A DNA stretch of 64,000 nt from Gracilimonas sp040117685. GTDB lineage: Bacteria > Bacteroidota > Rhodothermia > Balneolales > Balneolaceae. Location: NCBI RefSeq assembly GCF_040117685.2, contig NZ_JBEDYP020000015.1, positions 140,728 to 204,727 on the forward strand, read 5' to 3'. Positions within the stretch are counted from its first letter, which is position 1; every line of letters starts with the position of its first letter. Below, in pieces: positions 54,750-64,000 of the stretch. Made by a program: the position numbers and the translations under genes. The notes under the pieces are model-generated. The model was not told the DNA's origin. It did no database searches and saw only the letters and a list, made by a program, of their open reading frames with translations.

Positions 54750-56249
54750 TTAATTTCCTTTTCTGTTTTTCCACCAAAGGGCTGGCTCTCCTACTCCGTT
54801 CTGCAACAAAGTTTGGCTCTCCGGTTCTGATTGGTTTTTGAATTTTAGCAGCGATGCTGCCAATGCTATATCCTCAGCAGGCTGCTCTTCCTGCATGTCT
54901 TCCGGCTTAAAGTGATCTTTCACGAAATGAGTATCATATTTTGCTTCGATAAAGGCCGGATGTTTGAGGGTAAATTCACAGAACGGAATGGTAGTTCTGC
55001 AACCGGCAATCTCATATTCATCCAGTGCACGAAGCATTCGTTTCCTGGCAATTTCGCGATCCGGGCCGTGCACACTCAATTTGGAAATCATGGGGTCATA
55101 ATTGATCGTAATTTGTTGCCCCTCTTCCACTCCGGCATCCACACGAATTCCCGATCCGGTTGGAGCACGGTGCTTTTTCAGAAGCCCGGTACTCGGCAGG
55201 AAGTTATCAGCAGGATCTTCTGCATAAATCCTGCACTCGATGGCGTGGCCGTTTATTGCTAAGTCTGCCTGTTTGATGGGAAGTTCTTTTCCTTCGGCTA
55301 CCAGAATCTGAAGTGCCACTAAATCCACACCGGTAATCATTTCTGTAACCGGATGCTCTACCTGAAGCCTTGTATTCATTTCAAGGAAGTAGAAATTGAA
55401 GTGTTTATCTACCAAAAACTCTATGGTTCCGGCCCCCACATAATCCACGGCTTTGGCAGCTCCAATAGCAGCTTCGGCCATGTCAGCTCTAAGCTCATCT
55501 GTTAATAATGCACAAGGTGCTTCTTCAATTACTTTTTGGTGACGTCGCTGAACCGAGCACTCCCGGTCATATACATGGAGAACGTTTCCATGAGTGTCGG
55601 CCATAATCTGAAACTCCACATGCCGCGGTTCTTCTAAATATTTTTCTATGTAGATACGGTCGTCCCCGAATGCATTTCGGGCTTCCGATTTTGCAGCTTT
55701 AATGCTGGCCTCAAACTCTTCTTTTTTGTGGACAATACGCATTCCTTTTCCACCACCACCGGCAGCAGCTTTTACAAGAATCGGGTAACCGATGTCATCA
55801 GCTACACTTCGGGCTTCTTCAATGTCTTTTAGTTCACTTTTCAGTCCGGGAGGTGTAGGGATACCGGCTTTTGTGACCAGCTCCCGTGCGGCTGTCTTGT
55901 CTCCCATCAGGCGAATAGCTTTGGGTTCCGGTCCAATGAAAATGATGTTTTCTTTTTTACAGCGTTCAGCAAATGCAGCGTTTTCGCTCAGAAATCCATA
56001 CCCGGGGTGAACGGCATCTGCCCCGGTCTGTTTTACGGCATCCACAATTTTATCGATCACCAGATAACTTTCGGAAGAAGCTGCTTCTCCTATAAATACT
56101 GATTCGTCTGCATGTAACACGTGGGGCGAGTGTGCATCGGGACGAGAATAAACCGCCACCGTTTTTATGCCAAGTTCTTTACAGGTATGAATTACCCGAA
56201 GTGCAATTTCTCCACGATTAGCTACCAGTACTTTCTTAATATCCGCCAT
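54750..56249 (-). CDS. accC: Biotin carboxylase subunit of acyl-CoA carboxylase
   Basis: 499 residues. Carboxylates biotin using ATP and bicarbonate. Features: VLVANRGEIALRVI, ATP-grasp KAAAGGGGKGMRIV, ECSVQRRHQKVIEEAP, EMNTRLQVEHPVTE, and a C-terminal HFVKDHF. About 50 residues longer than the acetyl-CoA type, with an acidic and Gln-rich tail (EDMQEEQPAEDIAL), so a propionyl- or methylcrotonyl-type partner is possible. It starts an operon (accC, murQ, plsC, TonB) and its stop is 4 nt from the murQ start. Confidence 0.9.
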   Translation of the reverse strand: MADIKKVLVANRGEIALRVIHTCKELGIKTVAVYSRPDAHSPHVLHADESVFIGEAASSESYLVIDKIVDAVKQTGADAVHPGYGFLSENAAFAERCKKENIIFIGPEPKAIRLMGDKTAARELVTKAGIPTPPGLKSELKDIEEARSVADDIGYPILVKAAAGGGGKGMRIVHKKEEFEASIKAAKSEARNAFGDDRIYIEKYLEEPRHVEFQIMADTHGNVLHVYDRECSVQRRHQKVIEEAPCALLTDELRADMAEAAIGAAKAVDYVGAGTIEFLVDKHFNFYFLEMNTRLQVEHPVTEMITGVDLVALQILVAEGKELPIKQADLAINGHAIECRIYAEDPADNFLPSTGLLKKHRAPTGSGIRVDAGVEEGQQITINYDPMISKLSVHGPDREIARKRMLRALDEYEIAGCRTTIPFCEFTLKHPAFIEAKYDTHFVKDHFKPEDMQEEQPAEDIALAASLLKFKNQSEPESQTLLQNGVGEPALWWKNRKGN

Positions 56250-56317
56250 AAAATCCTGTTTACTTTTTGCCTAATAATAGGGCTTTACGGAAAGATTCTC
56301 CAAGCAAAAAGCAGATT

Positions 56318-57295
56318 TTAACCGGCTGTTTTTAAATCAAAGAAAGCCTTGGGTAAAATGGAAAGTTTTTCGGTGTAATTAAGATAGGCGCGATGATCAA
56401 ACACATTATAATCGTTCTCCTCAATTTTGTCGAGTATCCGGCCATAGTTGTGACGAGCTAGATATACCGGTAACCGGCTGTCTCTCGAGAGCAAAGCAAT
56501 TCCTTTATCAGCTTGAGTATAATATTCCCGGGCTCGCTCAATCTGGAATTCCATCAGGCTCTTAAACTTTGCATCCACAGAATAAGAGAATAGTTCCTCT
56601 TCCTCTATCCCGTATTCCTGTAGCTCATTTTGCGGTATGTATATACGGCCGCGGCGCAAGTCTTCCCCAATATCACGTAATATGTTGGTAAGCTGCATGG
56701 CAATACCGAGTTCAACCGCGTAATCCAAAGCTTTGTTATCCACATAGCCGAATACTTCGCTGGTCATCAACCCTACAACCGATGCCACCTTGTAGGAATA
56801 ATCATAAACTTCCTCAAAATCCTTGAATCGGCTTTTTACCAAATCTGTCTTTACCCCATCCATCAGCAGAAAAGGAAGGTCCATTGAGATTTTATATTTC
56901 CTGAGGGTATCAGAAAATGCGATAAGTATGGGATCATCTACAATCCGGCCTTCATATACATCGATCAGTCGTTGCTTGAAAGTCTCCAGCTTTTCATCAA
57001 CCAGATCAACCGCGATTTTCCGGTTATGAACCAAATCTTCGGCTTCGTCCACCAGGTCATCGAGGTATCGGCAGAGTCCGTAGATTGCGAAAATTCCCCG
57101 TTGCTTTTCGTTAGGCAGGAATCGTGTTGCCATATAGAAAGTCTTGGCATACTTTTTTGTGATGCTCCTGCAATGAGAATAAGCTTCCTTGAGCAGATCA
57201 TCCTGCAAATCATCTATCACCGATTTGTGAAAAGATGTTCGCTCGTAAAGCGGACGAATTACATAATATGGTATGCGGAAGATATTGGTAATCAT
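56318..57295 (-). CDS. crtB: Phytoene/squalene synthase family protein
   Basis: 325 residues. Joins two geranylgeranyl- or farnesyl-diphosphates. The aspartate motifs are YLDDLVDEAED and QLTNILRDIGEDLRRGRIY. Early FYMATRFLPNEKQRGIFAIYGLCR and the AIMQLTN region are standard. Carotenoid-producing Balneolota carry it as phytoene synthase; squalene synthase cannot be excluded. 68 bp separate it from accC, and the divergent LacI gene is 199 bp on. Confidence 0.85.
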   Translation of the reverse strand: MITNIFRIPYYVIRPLYERTSFHKSVIDDLQDDLLKEAYSHCRSITKKYAKTFYMATRFLPNEKQRGIFAIYGLCRYLDDLVDEAEDLVHNRKIAVDLVDEKLETFKQRLIDVYEGRIVDDPILIAFSDTLRKYKISMDLPFLLMDGVKTDLVKSRFKDFEEVYDYSYKVASVVGLMTSEVFGYVDNKALDYAVELGIAMQLTNILRDIGEDLRRGRIYIPQNELQEYGIEEEELFSYSVDAKFKSLMEFQIERAREYYTQADKGIALLSRDSRLPVYLARHNYGRILDKIEENDYNVFDHRAYLNYTEKLSILPKAFFDLKTAG

Positions 57296-57494
57296 AATAA
57301 TTTCTTTCTCATTTGCTAAAGCTTTAATTAGTCGGAAAAAGTTCCCGTGTCTGTCAGATAATTAACGGTTGAACTCTATAACATTTAGAAAAGAAGATGT
57401 TTATACTTCAGACTTCTATTTGTTTATATTCGGATAATTTCTAGCTACTATCTTTTAAGTTCACGAGTAAATACTGCTAAATAATTGAGATGCA

Positions 57495-58511
57495 ATGAAT
57501 AAAAAAGTCACCATTTATGATGTTGCCAAACGTGCGGAGGTTGCGATATCTACCGTTTCGAGGGTGCTTAACGGTTCTGAGAATGTCTCGAAAGTAACGA
57601 AAGAGAAAGTTGAGAAGGCAATTGATGACCTCAATTTTCGCCCACAGGTTAATGCCCGTAAACTTGCCAGTAAGGAACCGCAGATGCTTGCCATTGCCGT
57701 TCCCTCGTTTACCACACCTTACTTTAATGAAGTATTGAAAGGCGTTAAAGATGAGATCAAGAAAATGGATCTCGATATCATCATGTATAACACCGGTTCC
57801 AAACAACCCGAAGAAGCCGTTCAAAACTTTTTTGACCGTGGTACAGCCGATGCGGCTATCCTGCTTTCTATCGATGTGAGCGAAAAGGTACACAAACTTA
57901 TTCAGGCTACCCGAACACCGGCAGTATTGGTGAATGCCTCACACGCCTCCTACGACTATTTTATGCTGAATGACTATCGCGGAGGGTATCTGGCCGGAGA
58001 ACATCTGGTGAAGCAAGGCTTTGAGGAGCTGGGAATGATTACCAGTGTGGTTGAGTCGAGAGCATCTCTTCAACGCATTCAGGGATTTAAAGACGCTCTG
58101 AAAAACTATAAGATGAAAATCGATAATTCTTTATTCAAGAGTGGCGATTCTACAAAGCACGGTGGGTTTACTGAAGAATCCGGCTTCGAGGCTATCTACA
58201 AATTTGATAAACAGGGTAAATTTCCGGATGCTATTTTCTGCTCTAATGACACTCAAGCTGTGGGTGCCATCTATGCCCTATCAAAACTGGGGATGAAAGT
58301 TCCTGATGATGTGGCTATCATGGGGTACGACAACATCAAACTAAGTAAATACCTTGACTTGACGACCATTGATCAAAAAATGTATACCATTGGCGTACAG
58401 GCTACCAAGCGATTGGCAGAGATCATCAAAAAACCGGGTGATGGGTTATACCAGACTACCATAGATCCGGTGTTGGTTAAACGAGGTTCAACAGAAAATA
58501 AAAAGGCATAA
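57495..58511 (+). CDS. LacI-family transcriptional regulator
   Basis: 338 residues. The helix-turn-helix head is VTIYDVAKRAEVAISTVSRVLNG, and the hinge NARKLASKE leads into a periplasmic-binding-type ligand domain (LAIAVPSFTTPYF, EESGFEAIYKF, DAIFCSNDTQAVGAIYALSKLG, DVAIMGYDNI). Ligand is unknown, probably a sugar or a nucleotide-like compound. The stop is 4 nt ahead of purC, so they may be co-transcribed; no operator was identified. Confidence 0.92.
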   Translation: MNKKVTIYDVAKRAEVAISTVSRVLNGSENVSKVTKEKVEKAIDDLNFRPQVNARKLASKEPQMLAIAVPSFTTPYFNEVLKGVKDEIKKMDLDIIMYNTGSKQPEEAVQNFFDRGTADAAILLSIDVSEKVHKLIQATRTPAVLVNASHASYDYFMLNDYRGGYLAGEHLVKQGFEELGMITSVVESRASLQRIQGFKDALKNYKMKIDNSLFKSGDSTKHGGFTEESGFEAIYKFDKQGKFPDAIFCSNDTQAVGAIYALSKLGMKVPDDVAIMGYDNIKLSKYLDLTTIDQKMYTIGVQATKRLAEIIKKPGDGLYQTTIDPVLVKRGSTENKKA

Positions 58512-58515
58512 TACG

Positions 58516-59469
58516 TTGAGTTCTGATTTTACTACCCACGAAGCCCTGGAACATTGCATTACTCATACAGATGTACCCGCTCTTCCCGAACCCTATAAAG
58601 GCAAGGTTCGCGAAGTATATCCTTTAGATAATGATCGTCTTGGAATTGTGGTAACCGACCGGATTTCGGCTTTCGATCACATAATGAGGCAAGCCATTCC
58701 TTTTAAAGGACAAATTCTGAATCAGCTTGCCGCTTTTTCATTCGAGAAAGTGAAAGATATTGTGGCCACCCATATCATTGATGTTCTCCACCCCAATGTG
58801 ACGATCGCCAAAAAATGTGAAACGGTTCCCATAGAAGTAGTTGTACGTGCATACCTAACCGGCCATGCATGGAGAGTGTATAAATCAGATGAACGAACCC
58901 TCTGCGGAGTTGAAATGCCGGATGGACTTAATGAGCATGATAAATTTCCCTCCCCCATTTTAACTCCGGCAACCAAAGCCCTGGAAGGTCACGACGAAGA
59001 CATTTCAGAAGAAGAAATCCTTTCCCGTAAAATCGTTGAGCCGGCTCTCTGGAATGAAATTAAAGAGGCAGCATTCCGGCTTTTTGAACGGGGCACCAAA
59101 GTTGCAGCCGAGCAAGGACTTATACTCGTGGATACCAAATACGAGTTCGGATTATATAAGGGCGAGCTTACGTTGATTGATGAAGTACACACCACCGACT
59201 CCTCCCGGTATTTCTATAAAGACGGTTATGAAGAACGCCAGGCCAAAGGAGAAGGACAGAAACAGCTGTCCAAAGAATTTCTGCGGGAATGGCTGATGAA
59301 GCACGACTTTCAGGGACTGGAAGGACAAACCCTGCCTGACCTTCCCGATGAATTTCGTATGGAAGTGTATAACCGCTATGCTGAACTGTTCGAAATGTTG
59401 ACCGGGAATAAATTTAAACCGGTGTTGGAGAAGAACTTCAACAAGACATTGGGGGAGATTCTGAGATGA
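58516..59469 (+). CDS. purC: Phosphoribosylaminoimidazole-succinocarboxamide synthase
   Basis: 317 residues. Joins CAIR and aspartate in purine synthesis. Starts with TTG (MSSDFTTHEALE), as no ATG gives the family N-terminus. Motifs: YKGKVREVY, VVTDRISAFDHI, EVVVRAYLTGHAWR, LTPATKA, VDTKYEFGLYKGELTLIDEVHTTDSSRY. The long C-terminal half is typical of the eukaryote-like PurC. It ends with a 4-nt overlap into the cupin gene. Confidence 0.94.
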   Translation: MSSDFTTHEALEHCITHTDVPALPEPYKGKVREVYPLDNDRLGIVVTDRISAFDHIMRQAIPFKGQILNQLAAFSFEKVKDIVATHIIDVLHPNVTIAKKCETVPIEVVVRAYLTGHAWRVYKSDERTLCGVEMPDGLNEHDKFPSPILTPATKALEGHDEDISEEEILSRKIVEPALWNEIKEAAFRLFERGTKVAAEQGLILVDTKYEFGLYKGELTLIDEVHTTDSSRYFYKDGYEERQAKGEGQKQLSKEFLREWLMKHDFQGLEGQTLPDLPDEFRMEVYNRYAELFEMLTGNKFKPVLEKNFNKTLGEILR

Positions 59470-59837
59470 ACCTACCCGTTAATATTGTTGAGAAGTTTAA
59501 GCTATTCGATGAATACTGGACTCCCAAAATAGTTGGAGAACTGAACGATCAGTATATTAAACTGGCCAAGCTGAAAGGCGAATTTGTATGGCACAGCCAT
59601 GAACAGGAAGACGAGTTATTTTATATTGTTAAGGGAGAGCTCAAGCTCAAATTCAGAGGGAAAAAAGAAGTAGTTCTCAAAGAGGGTGAAATGTATATTG
59701 TGCCGGCGGGTGTCGAGCACTTCCCTATTGCTGAGCATGAATGCTGGGTATTGTTAATCGAGCCAAAATCAACGCTGCATACCGGCACCACTCAGGCAGA
59801 AGGCACAGTGGCTGTTGAGGATCAGGAGTGGATTTGA
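59466..59837 (+). CDS. Cupin-fold protein
   Basis: 123 residues. A single cupin with the metal motif FVWHSHEQEDELFYIVKG and second motif YIVPAGVEHFPIAEHECWVLLIEP. The metal ligands (His, His, Glu, His) are present, so it may bind a divalent metal. No enzymatic role is inferred. It overlaps purC by 4 nt and faces metF tail to tail. Confidence 0.85.
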   Translation: MNLPVNIVEKFKLFDEYWTPKIVGELNDQYIKLAKLKGEFVWHSHEQEDELFYIVKGELKLKFRGKKEVVLKEGEMYIVPAGVEHFPIAEHECWVLLIEPKSTLHTGTTQAEGTVAVEDQEWI

Positions 59838-59858
59838 TTGAGACAAATCAATAAGTGA

Positions 59859-60815
59859 TCAAAACAACTCTTTAGCCACCTCATACACCGAAGTTGATTT
59901 CCCCATGGAATAATAATGAAGGCTGGGAACACCAAACTCCATCAGTTCTTTGGACTGCTGAACGGTCCACTCAATGCCAACCTGCACCACCTCTTCTTTG
60001 GTTTTACACTCTTCGATGGCTTTGGAAAGCTCCATCGGCAGATCCACATGAAAAAGCTGAGGAAGTATGGTGAGCTGTTTTTTTGAAGTGATAGGTTTCA
60101 GCCCCGGAATAATGGGCAAAGTAATTCCTGCTTGCCTGCATTTTTCCACAAAATCGAAATAGCACTTGTTATCGAAGAACATTTGGGTAACAATGTAATC
60201 TCCCCCGATTTCCTGTTTCAGTTTCAGGTATTTTAAATCGGTTTGCATGTTTGGGGCGGCGAAGTGCTTCTCCGGGTAACCGGCTACACCAATACAAAAA
60301 TCAGATGGCTTGGCGTTTTCCAGTTCTTCATCCAAATAAATCCCCTTATTCAAATCCACTACCTGCTCTATTAATTCCGATGCATAAGCATGTCCTCCCG
60401 GCTCCGGTTTAAACTCCCGCTCGGGCTTTCGGGTATCTCCCTGGATGAGAAGCACATTGTCAATTCCCAGAAAATTCAGGTCTATCAGTGCATTCTCGGT
60501 GTCCTCTTTGGTGAAGCCTCCACAGATGATATGAGGCACCGCATCCACATTGTAATGATTTTGAATGGCGGCACATATTCCTACCGTTCCGGGGCGTTTT
60601 CTTACTGTTTTACGCTCTAAAAGCCCGTTTTCCCGCTTCTTGTATACAAATTCCTCTCGGTGATAGGTCACATCCACAAAAGGAGGGTTAAACTCCATCA
60701 ACGGATCCATATGGTCAAATAAGGACCGGATATTTTGCCCCTTCAGTGGCGGTAAAACTTCAAATGAGAACAGTGTATCACCATTCGCCTTTTCAATATG
60801 TTCAGTTACTTTCAT
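59859..60815 (-). CDS. metF: Methylenetetrahydrofolate reductase
   Basis: 318 residues. Reduces 5,10-methylene-THF to 5-methyl-THF. The start DTLFSFEVLPPLKG, strand VDVTYHREE, the CAAIQNHYNVDAVPHIICGG region and IPGLKPITSKKQ fit the family. FAD-binding GDTRKPEREFKPEPGG is present. Its start and the metH stop share one base, so the two are translationally coupled and supply methyl groups to MetH. Confidence 0.93.
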   Translation of the reverse strand: MKVTEHIEKANGDTLFSFEVLPPLKGQNIRSLFDHMDPLMEFNPPFVDVTYHREEFVYKKRENGLLERKTVRKRPGTVGICAAIQNHYNVDAVPHIICGGFTKEDTENALIDLNFLGIDNVLLIQGDTRKPEREFKPEPGGHAYASELIEQVVDLNKGIYLDEELENAKPSDFCIGVAGYPEKHFAAPNMQTDLKYLKLKQEIGGDYIVTQMFFDNKCYFDFVEKCRQAGITLPIIPGLKPITSKKQLTILPQLFHVDLPMELSKAIEECKTKEEVVQVGIEWTVQQSKELMEFGVPSLHYYSMGKSTSVYEVAKELF

Positions 60816-63511
60816 TATTTACCTGGCTCGTAGTCTAAAATTGGAGAAAGCCATTTCTCAACTTTCTCTTTCGAAGATGATTTTCGTTGTGCGTAATTAG
60901 TGACCTGATCTTCCCCGATATCCCCCACTCTGAAGTACCCGGATTGAGGATGAGAAAAGTAAAACCCGCTTACCGATGATGCAGGATACATCGCACATGA
61001 TTCTGTGAGTTCGATTTCTGCATTTTTCTTTACATCCAGTAAATCAAAAAGTATGCGCTTTTCGGTATGGTCGGGACAGGCCGGATACCCGGGTGCAGGG
61101 CGAATTCCGGAATATGCTTCAGCTATCAATTGTTCATTGCTGAAGTTTTCTTCATCCGAATATCCCCAAAATTCTTTCCGTACCCGTTCGTGCATGCGTT
61201 CGGCAAAAGCTTCGGCCAGCCGGTCGGCTACGGCTTTTACCAATATCACATTATAATCGTCATTTACTTTCTCGTATTCCTTAATGATTGCCTCAATGCC
61301 CAAACCGGCTGTTACGGCAAAAAACCCGATATAGTCCGTTATTCCTGACTCTTTCGGAGCAATAAAATCTGCCAAGCAGGAATTTGACTGTCCGGCTCGT
61401 TTTTTGGTTTGCTGCCTGAGAAAGTGGAATTGGGTTATCTGCTTCGATCGTTTCTCATCGTCAAAGAGATGTACATTATCTGCATGACTATTTGCTGGAT
61501 AGAAACCTATTACAGCCTTTGCCTGTAACCGGTTTTCTTTTACTATGCGATCGATGAGTGCCTGGGCGTCATCAAAAAGAGATTGTGCCTGCGTTCCTAC
61601 TTCCTCATCTTCAAGGATATCCGGGTATTTTCCGGTAAGCATCCAGGTCCTGAAGAAAGGCGACCAGTCAATGTAGTTTCGAAGTTCAGAAATCGGGTAA
61701 TCGTCAAAAACCCTGGTTCCCAGAAATGAAGGTCTGGGCGGTTCATATTCATTCCAGTCAATATCTATCTTATTGGCTTTTGCTTCTTCATATGTAAGCA
61801 GCTCCTTCTGGTTCTGCCGGCTTTCATGCTGCTTTCTAAGCTCTTCGTATTCCTTCTTCACCTCTATCCGAACTCCATTCTTCCGCTTTTCGCTGATCAC
61901 ATCTCCGGCGATGGAAACAGCTCTTGAAGCATCCAACACATGAATTATAGAGCCGTCGTATTCAGGATCAATTTTTACAGCTGTGTGGAGACGTGACGTT
62001 GTAGCTCCCCCAATCAGTAATGGCAAGTCCAACTTTCTTTTCTTCATCTCCCGTGCCACATGAATCATTTCATCAAGTGAAGGGGTAATTAACCCGCTCA
62101 ATCCAATAGCGTCCACATTATGCTTTTCGGCTTCATCGAGGATCTTATCAGCCGGGACCATTACCCCAAGATCAACCACATTGTAGTTATTACAGGCCAG
62201 TACCACGCTTACAATATTCTTACCGATATCATGTACATCACCCTTAACGGTAGCCAGCAAAACTTTGGGCTGTTCGCTGGTGTCTTTGTTCTTAGCCTTT
62301 TCTTCCTCAAGATAAGGTGTGAGGTAAGCCACTGCCTGTTTCATCACACGAGCGCTTTTTACCACCTGCGGCAGAAACATTTTCCCGGAACCGAACAGGT
62401 CGCCCACTACATTCATCCCATCCATCAGCGGACCTTCGATTACTTCCAGCGGACTTCCGTACTTTTGACGAGCTTCTTCAGCATCCTCCTCTACATACTC
62501 ATTAATACCTTTTACCAGGGAATGGCTTAAACGCTCTTCAACCGGTTTCTTTCGCCATTCATCATCGGTTTTCTTTCGGGATGAAGAAGACTCTCCTTTA
62601 TACTCCCCGGCTATTTCGAGCAACCGTTCGGTAGCATCGTCTGTGCGGTCAAAGAGCACATCTTCCACTCGTTCCAGCAGGTCTTCCGGAATGTCATCGT
62701 ACACTTCCAGCTGAGTCGGATTCACAATTCCCATATCCATGCCATGTTGAATACCGTGATACAGAAAAGCAGAGTGAATAGCTTCCCGTACCCGGTTATT
62801 CCCCCGGAATGAAAACGACACGTTGCTGACCCCGCCTATTACATGAGCTCCGGGTAAATTTTCACGAATCCATTTAGCAGCAAGAAAAAAATCGACTGCA
62901 TTTCGCCGGTGCTCCTCCATTCCTGTGGCCACCGGAAATATATTGGGGTCTAAAATGATATCTGAAGGGTCAAAACCGGCTTCTTCTGTCAGAATTTTAT
63001 AAGCACGTCCACAAATCTCTTTTCGTCGTGGTAAGGTATCGGCCTGCCCGTCTTCATCAAATGCCATACAAATAACCGCTGCTCCAAAACGACGTATGAT
63101 CCGTGCTCTTCGTAAGAACTCCTCTTCTCCGTCTTTCAAGCTGATGGAATTCACCACGCCTTTTCCCTGTATGCATTTTAGCCCTGCCAGAATAACTTCC
63201 CACTTTGAGGAATCAACCATGACGGGGATTTTTGCAATGTCAGGATCAGAAGCTATAAGATTAAGGAAGTTGGTCATTTCCCGGACACTATCGAGCATTC
63301 CCTCATCCATATTCACATCCAGAATTTGAGCCCCGCCTTGTACCTGATCAAGAGCTACCTTCAGCGCATTATCATATTCTTTATTCTTTATGTAATTAAG
63401 AAAAGTTCTTGAACCCGTTACGTTTGTGCGCTCTCCGACATTTACAAAATTGGAGTCTTCAGTGATTACAAGGGGTTCCAGTCCGCTTAACTTCAGTGGA
63501 AGTGTCTTCAT
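60815..63511 (-). CDS. metH: Cobalamin-dependent methionine synthase, C-terminal modules
   Basis: 898 residues with the folate-binding module first (NVGERTNVTGSRTF, DVNMDEGMLD), the cap domain, the cobalamin-binding module (GDVHDIGKNIVSVVL with the DxHxxG axial His, near residue 430) and the activation domain (RPAPGYPACPDHTEK). The homocysteine-binding module is a separate upstream gene, overlapping by 4 nt. This split is common in Bacteroidota. It methylates homocysteine using methyl-THF and cobalamin. Confidence 0.95.
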   Translation of the reverse strand: MKTLPLKLSGLEPLVITEDSNFVNVGERTNVTGSRTFLNYIKNKEYDNALKVALDQVQGGAQILDVNMDEGMLDSVREMTNFLNLIASDPDIAKIPVMVDSSKWEVILAGLKCIQGKGVVNSISLKDGEEEFLRRARIIRRFGAAVICMAFDEDGQADTLPRRKEICGRAYKILTEEAGFDPSDIILDPNIFPVATGMEEHRRNAVDFFLAAKWIRENLPGAHVIGGVSNVSFSFRGNNRVREAIHSAFLYHGIQHGMDMGIVNPTQLEVYDDIPEDLLERVEDVLFDRTDDATERLLEIAGEYKGESSSSRKKTDDEWRKKPVEERLSHSLVKGINEYVEEDAEEARQKYGSPLEVIEGPLMDGMNVVGDLFGSGKMFLPQVVKSARVMKQAVAYLTPYLEEEKAKNKDTSEQPKVLLATVKGDVHDIGKNIVSVVLACNNYNVVDLGVMVPADKILDEAEKHNVDAIGLSGLITPSLDEMIHVAREMKKRKLDLPLLIGGATTSRLHTAVKIDPEYDGSIIHVLDASRAVSIAGDVISEKRKNGVRIEVKKEYEELRKQHESRQNQKELLTYEEAKANKIDIDWNEYEPPRPSFLGTRVFDDYPISELRNYIDWSPFFRTWMLTGKYPDILEDEEVGTQAQSLFDDAQALIDRIVKENRLQAKAVIGFYPANSHADNVHLFDDEKRSKQITQFHFLRQQTKKRAGQSNSCLADFIAPKESGITDYIGFFAVTAGLGIEAIIKEYEKVNDDYNVILVKAVADRLAEAFAERMHERVRKEFWGYSDEENFSNEQLIAEAYSGIRPAPGYPACPDHTEKRILFDLLDVKKNAEIELTESCAMYPASSVSGFYFSHPQSGYFRVGDIGEDQVTNYAQRKSSSKEKVEKWLSPILDYEPGK

Positions 63512-64000
63512 ATTAAACAGCTACTGCCTCCGCCCTTTTTCGGGGGTTCGTATTTACGTGCCAGCTCAGCCATTTTCGAGATATGTGCAGGAGTAGTACC
63601 ACAACAACCACCCAGAATATTCACCAGATTATCTTCCAAATATTTCTCCACTTCCCGCCCCATCAGCTCTGGACCCTGATCATATTCCCCAAACTCATTC
63701 GGAAGTCCGGCATTCGGGTAAGCACTGACAAAGAAATCAGACTTATCAGCCAAGTTTTGCAGATATGGTTGAAGTTGTTTTGCTCCCAGTGCGCAATTGA
63801 ATCCAACACTTAGAATTGGAGCATGAGACACAGAGATCAAAAACGCTTCTACCGTTTGACCGGAAAGCGTTCTTCCCGAAGCGTCGGTAATAGTTCCGGA
63901 AACCATAATGGGTAACGATTCTCCCCGCTCATCAAATAACTCTTGAATGGCAAAAAGAGCTGCTTTAGCGTTCAGTGTGTCAAAAATAGTTTCTACAAGT
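63508..64000 (-). CDS. Homocysteine S-methyltransferase module of split MetH (partial)
   Basis: Only the C-terminal 163 or so residues are in the window; the frame is open to the edge. Seen motifs are DTLNAKAALFAIQELF, PIMVSGTITDASGRTLSGQTVEAF, GFNCALGAKQLQPYL and the zinc-binding GGCCGTTPAHI, with the third Cys earlier in FNCALGA. It supplies the homocysteine-binding half of methionine synthase to MetH encoded next. The upstream start is outside the window. The tail KKGGGSSCLI is short and flexible. Confidence 0.92.
   Translation of the reverse strand, partial: LVETIFDTLNAKAALFAIQELFDERGESLPIMVSGTITDASGRTLSGQTVEAFLISVSHAPILSVGFNCALGAKQLQPYLQNLADKSDFFVSAYPNAGLPNEFGEYDQGPELMGREVEKYLEDNLVNILGGCCGTTPAHISKMAELARKYEPPKKGGGSSCLI

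Overview
The window is about 64 kb of a moderately AT-rich bacterial chromosome. The gene content suggests the Bacteroidota/Balneolota side of the tree (Balneola- or Gracilimonas-like). The evidence is a CTnDOT-like tyrosine integrase, a split MetH, many lipoproteins ending in short Leu/Val-Asn-Gly-Cys lipoboxes, a promoter of the TTG-N19-TAnnTTTG type, and a DUF1080 plus PVC-type haem dehydrogenase gene set. The lineage is an inference from family resemblance. Most of the window is ordinary core genome with one small integrated element.

Layout. 1-4.3 kb: greA, a NUDIX hydrolase, an outer-membrane barrel protein and ackA (cut by the window edge), then an MFS pump. 4.4-9.4 kb: a SpoU methyltransferase, a family-4-like uracil-DNA glycosylase, and a large hybrid-sensor histidine kinase with its single-domain response regulator. 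9.5-15.4 kb: a GNAT enzyme, dnaB, a QTMAN/GTDC1-like glycosyltransferase bracketed by two copies of a palindromic repeat, and mutL with a small membrane protein. 15.6-20.6 kb: monomeric isocitrate dehydrogenase, DedA, PlsC and an alpha/beta hydrolase. 20.6-30.3 kb: a seven-gene type IV pilus/type II secretion operon (GspF, GspE/PilB, a cyclic-nucleotide-binding protein, a PilT-like ATPase, a PilM-PilN fusion, a PilO-PilP fusion, and a secretin with a C-terminal SPOR domain). Two pilin-like genes at 42.8-43.7 kb probably feed it. 30.6-37.7 kb: MFS and MATE transporters, an Ig-like lipoprotein, a SUI1 protein, a metallopeptidase, a DUF4920 protein and a Nei-type DNA glycosylase. 37.8-42.8 kb: a four-gene extracytoplasmic set with a DUF1080 lipoprotein and a PQQ/sorbosone-dehydrogenase-like haem lipoprotein. 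44-50 kb: SDR, queE-queD, two periplasmic thioredoxin-fold proteins, an alkyltransferase-like protein, a DUF2520 protein, a Memo-like protein and a phosphopantetheinyl transferase.

49.88-52.26 kb is a 2.35-kb integrated element inserted at the 3' end of a tRNA-Ser(GGA) gene. It is flanked by a perfect 32-bp repeat and carries an integrase and one AT-rich gene that resembles putative phage abortive-infection membrane proteins. It also contains a second tRNA-Ser-like 3' fragment. From 52.4 to 64 kb: a TonB-like protein, PlsC, murQ, biotin carboxylase, phytoene synthase, then LacI-purC-cupin, and finally a methionine/folate operon (homocysteine methyltransferase, metH, metF).

A recurrent feature is that six otherwise normal genes (uracil-DNA glycosylase, histidine kinase, icd, nei, the haem dehydrogenase and murQ) are broken by one or two single-base indels, most of them in homopolymer runs. 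In each case the full protein can be read by restoring one base per site. Uncorrected sequencing error is the simplest explanation. These genes are annotated at full length with the disruption noted.
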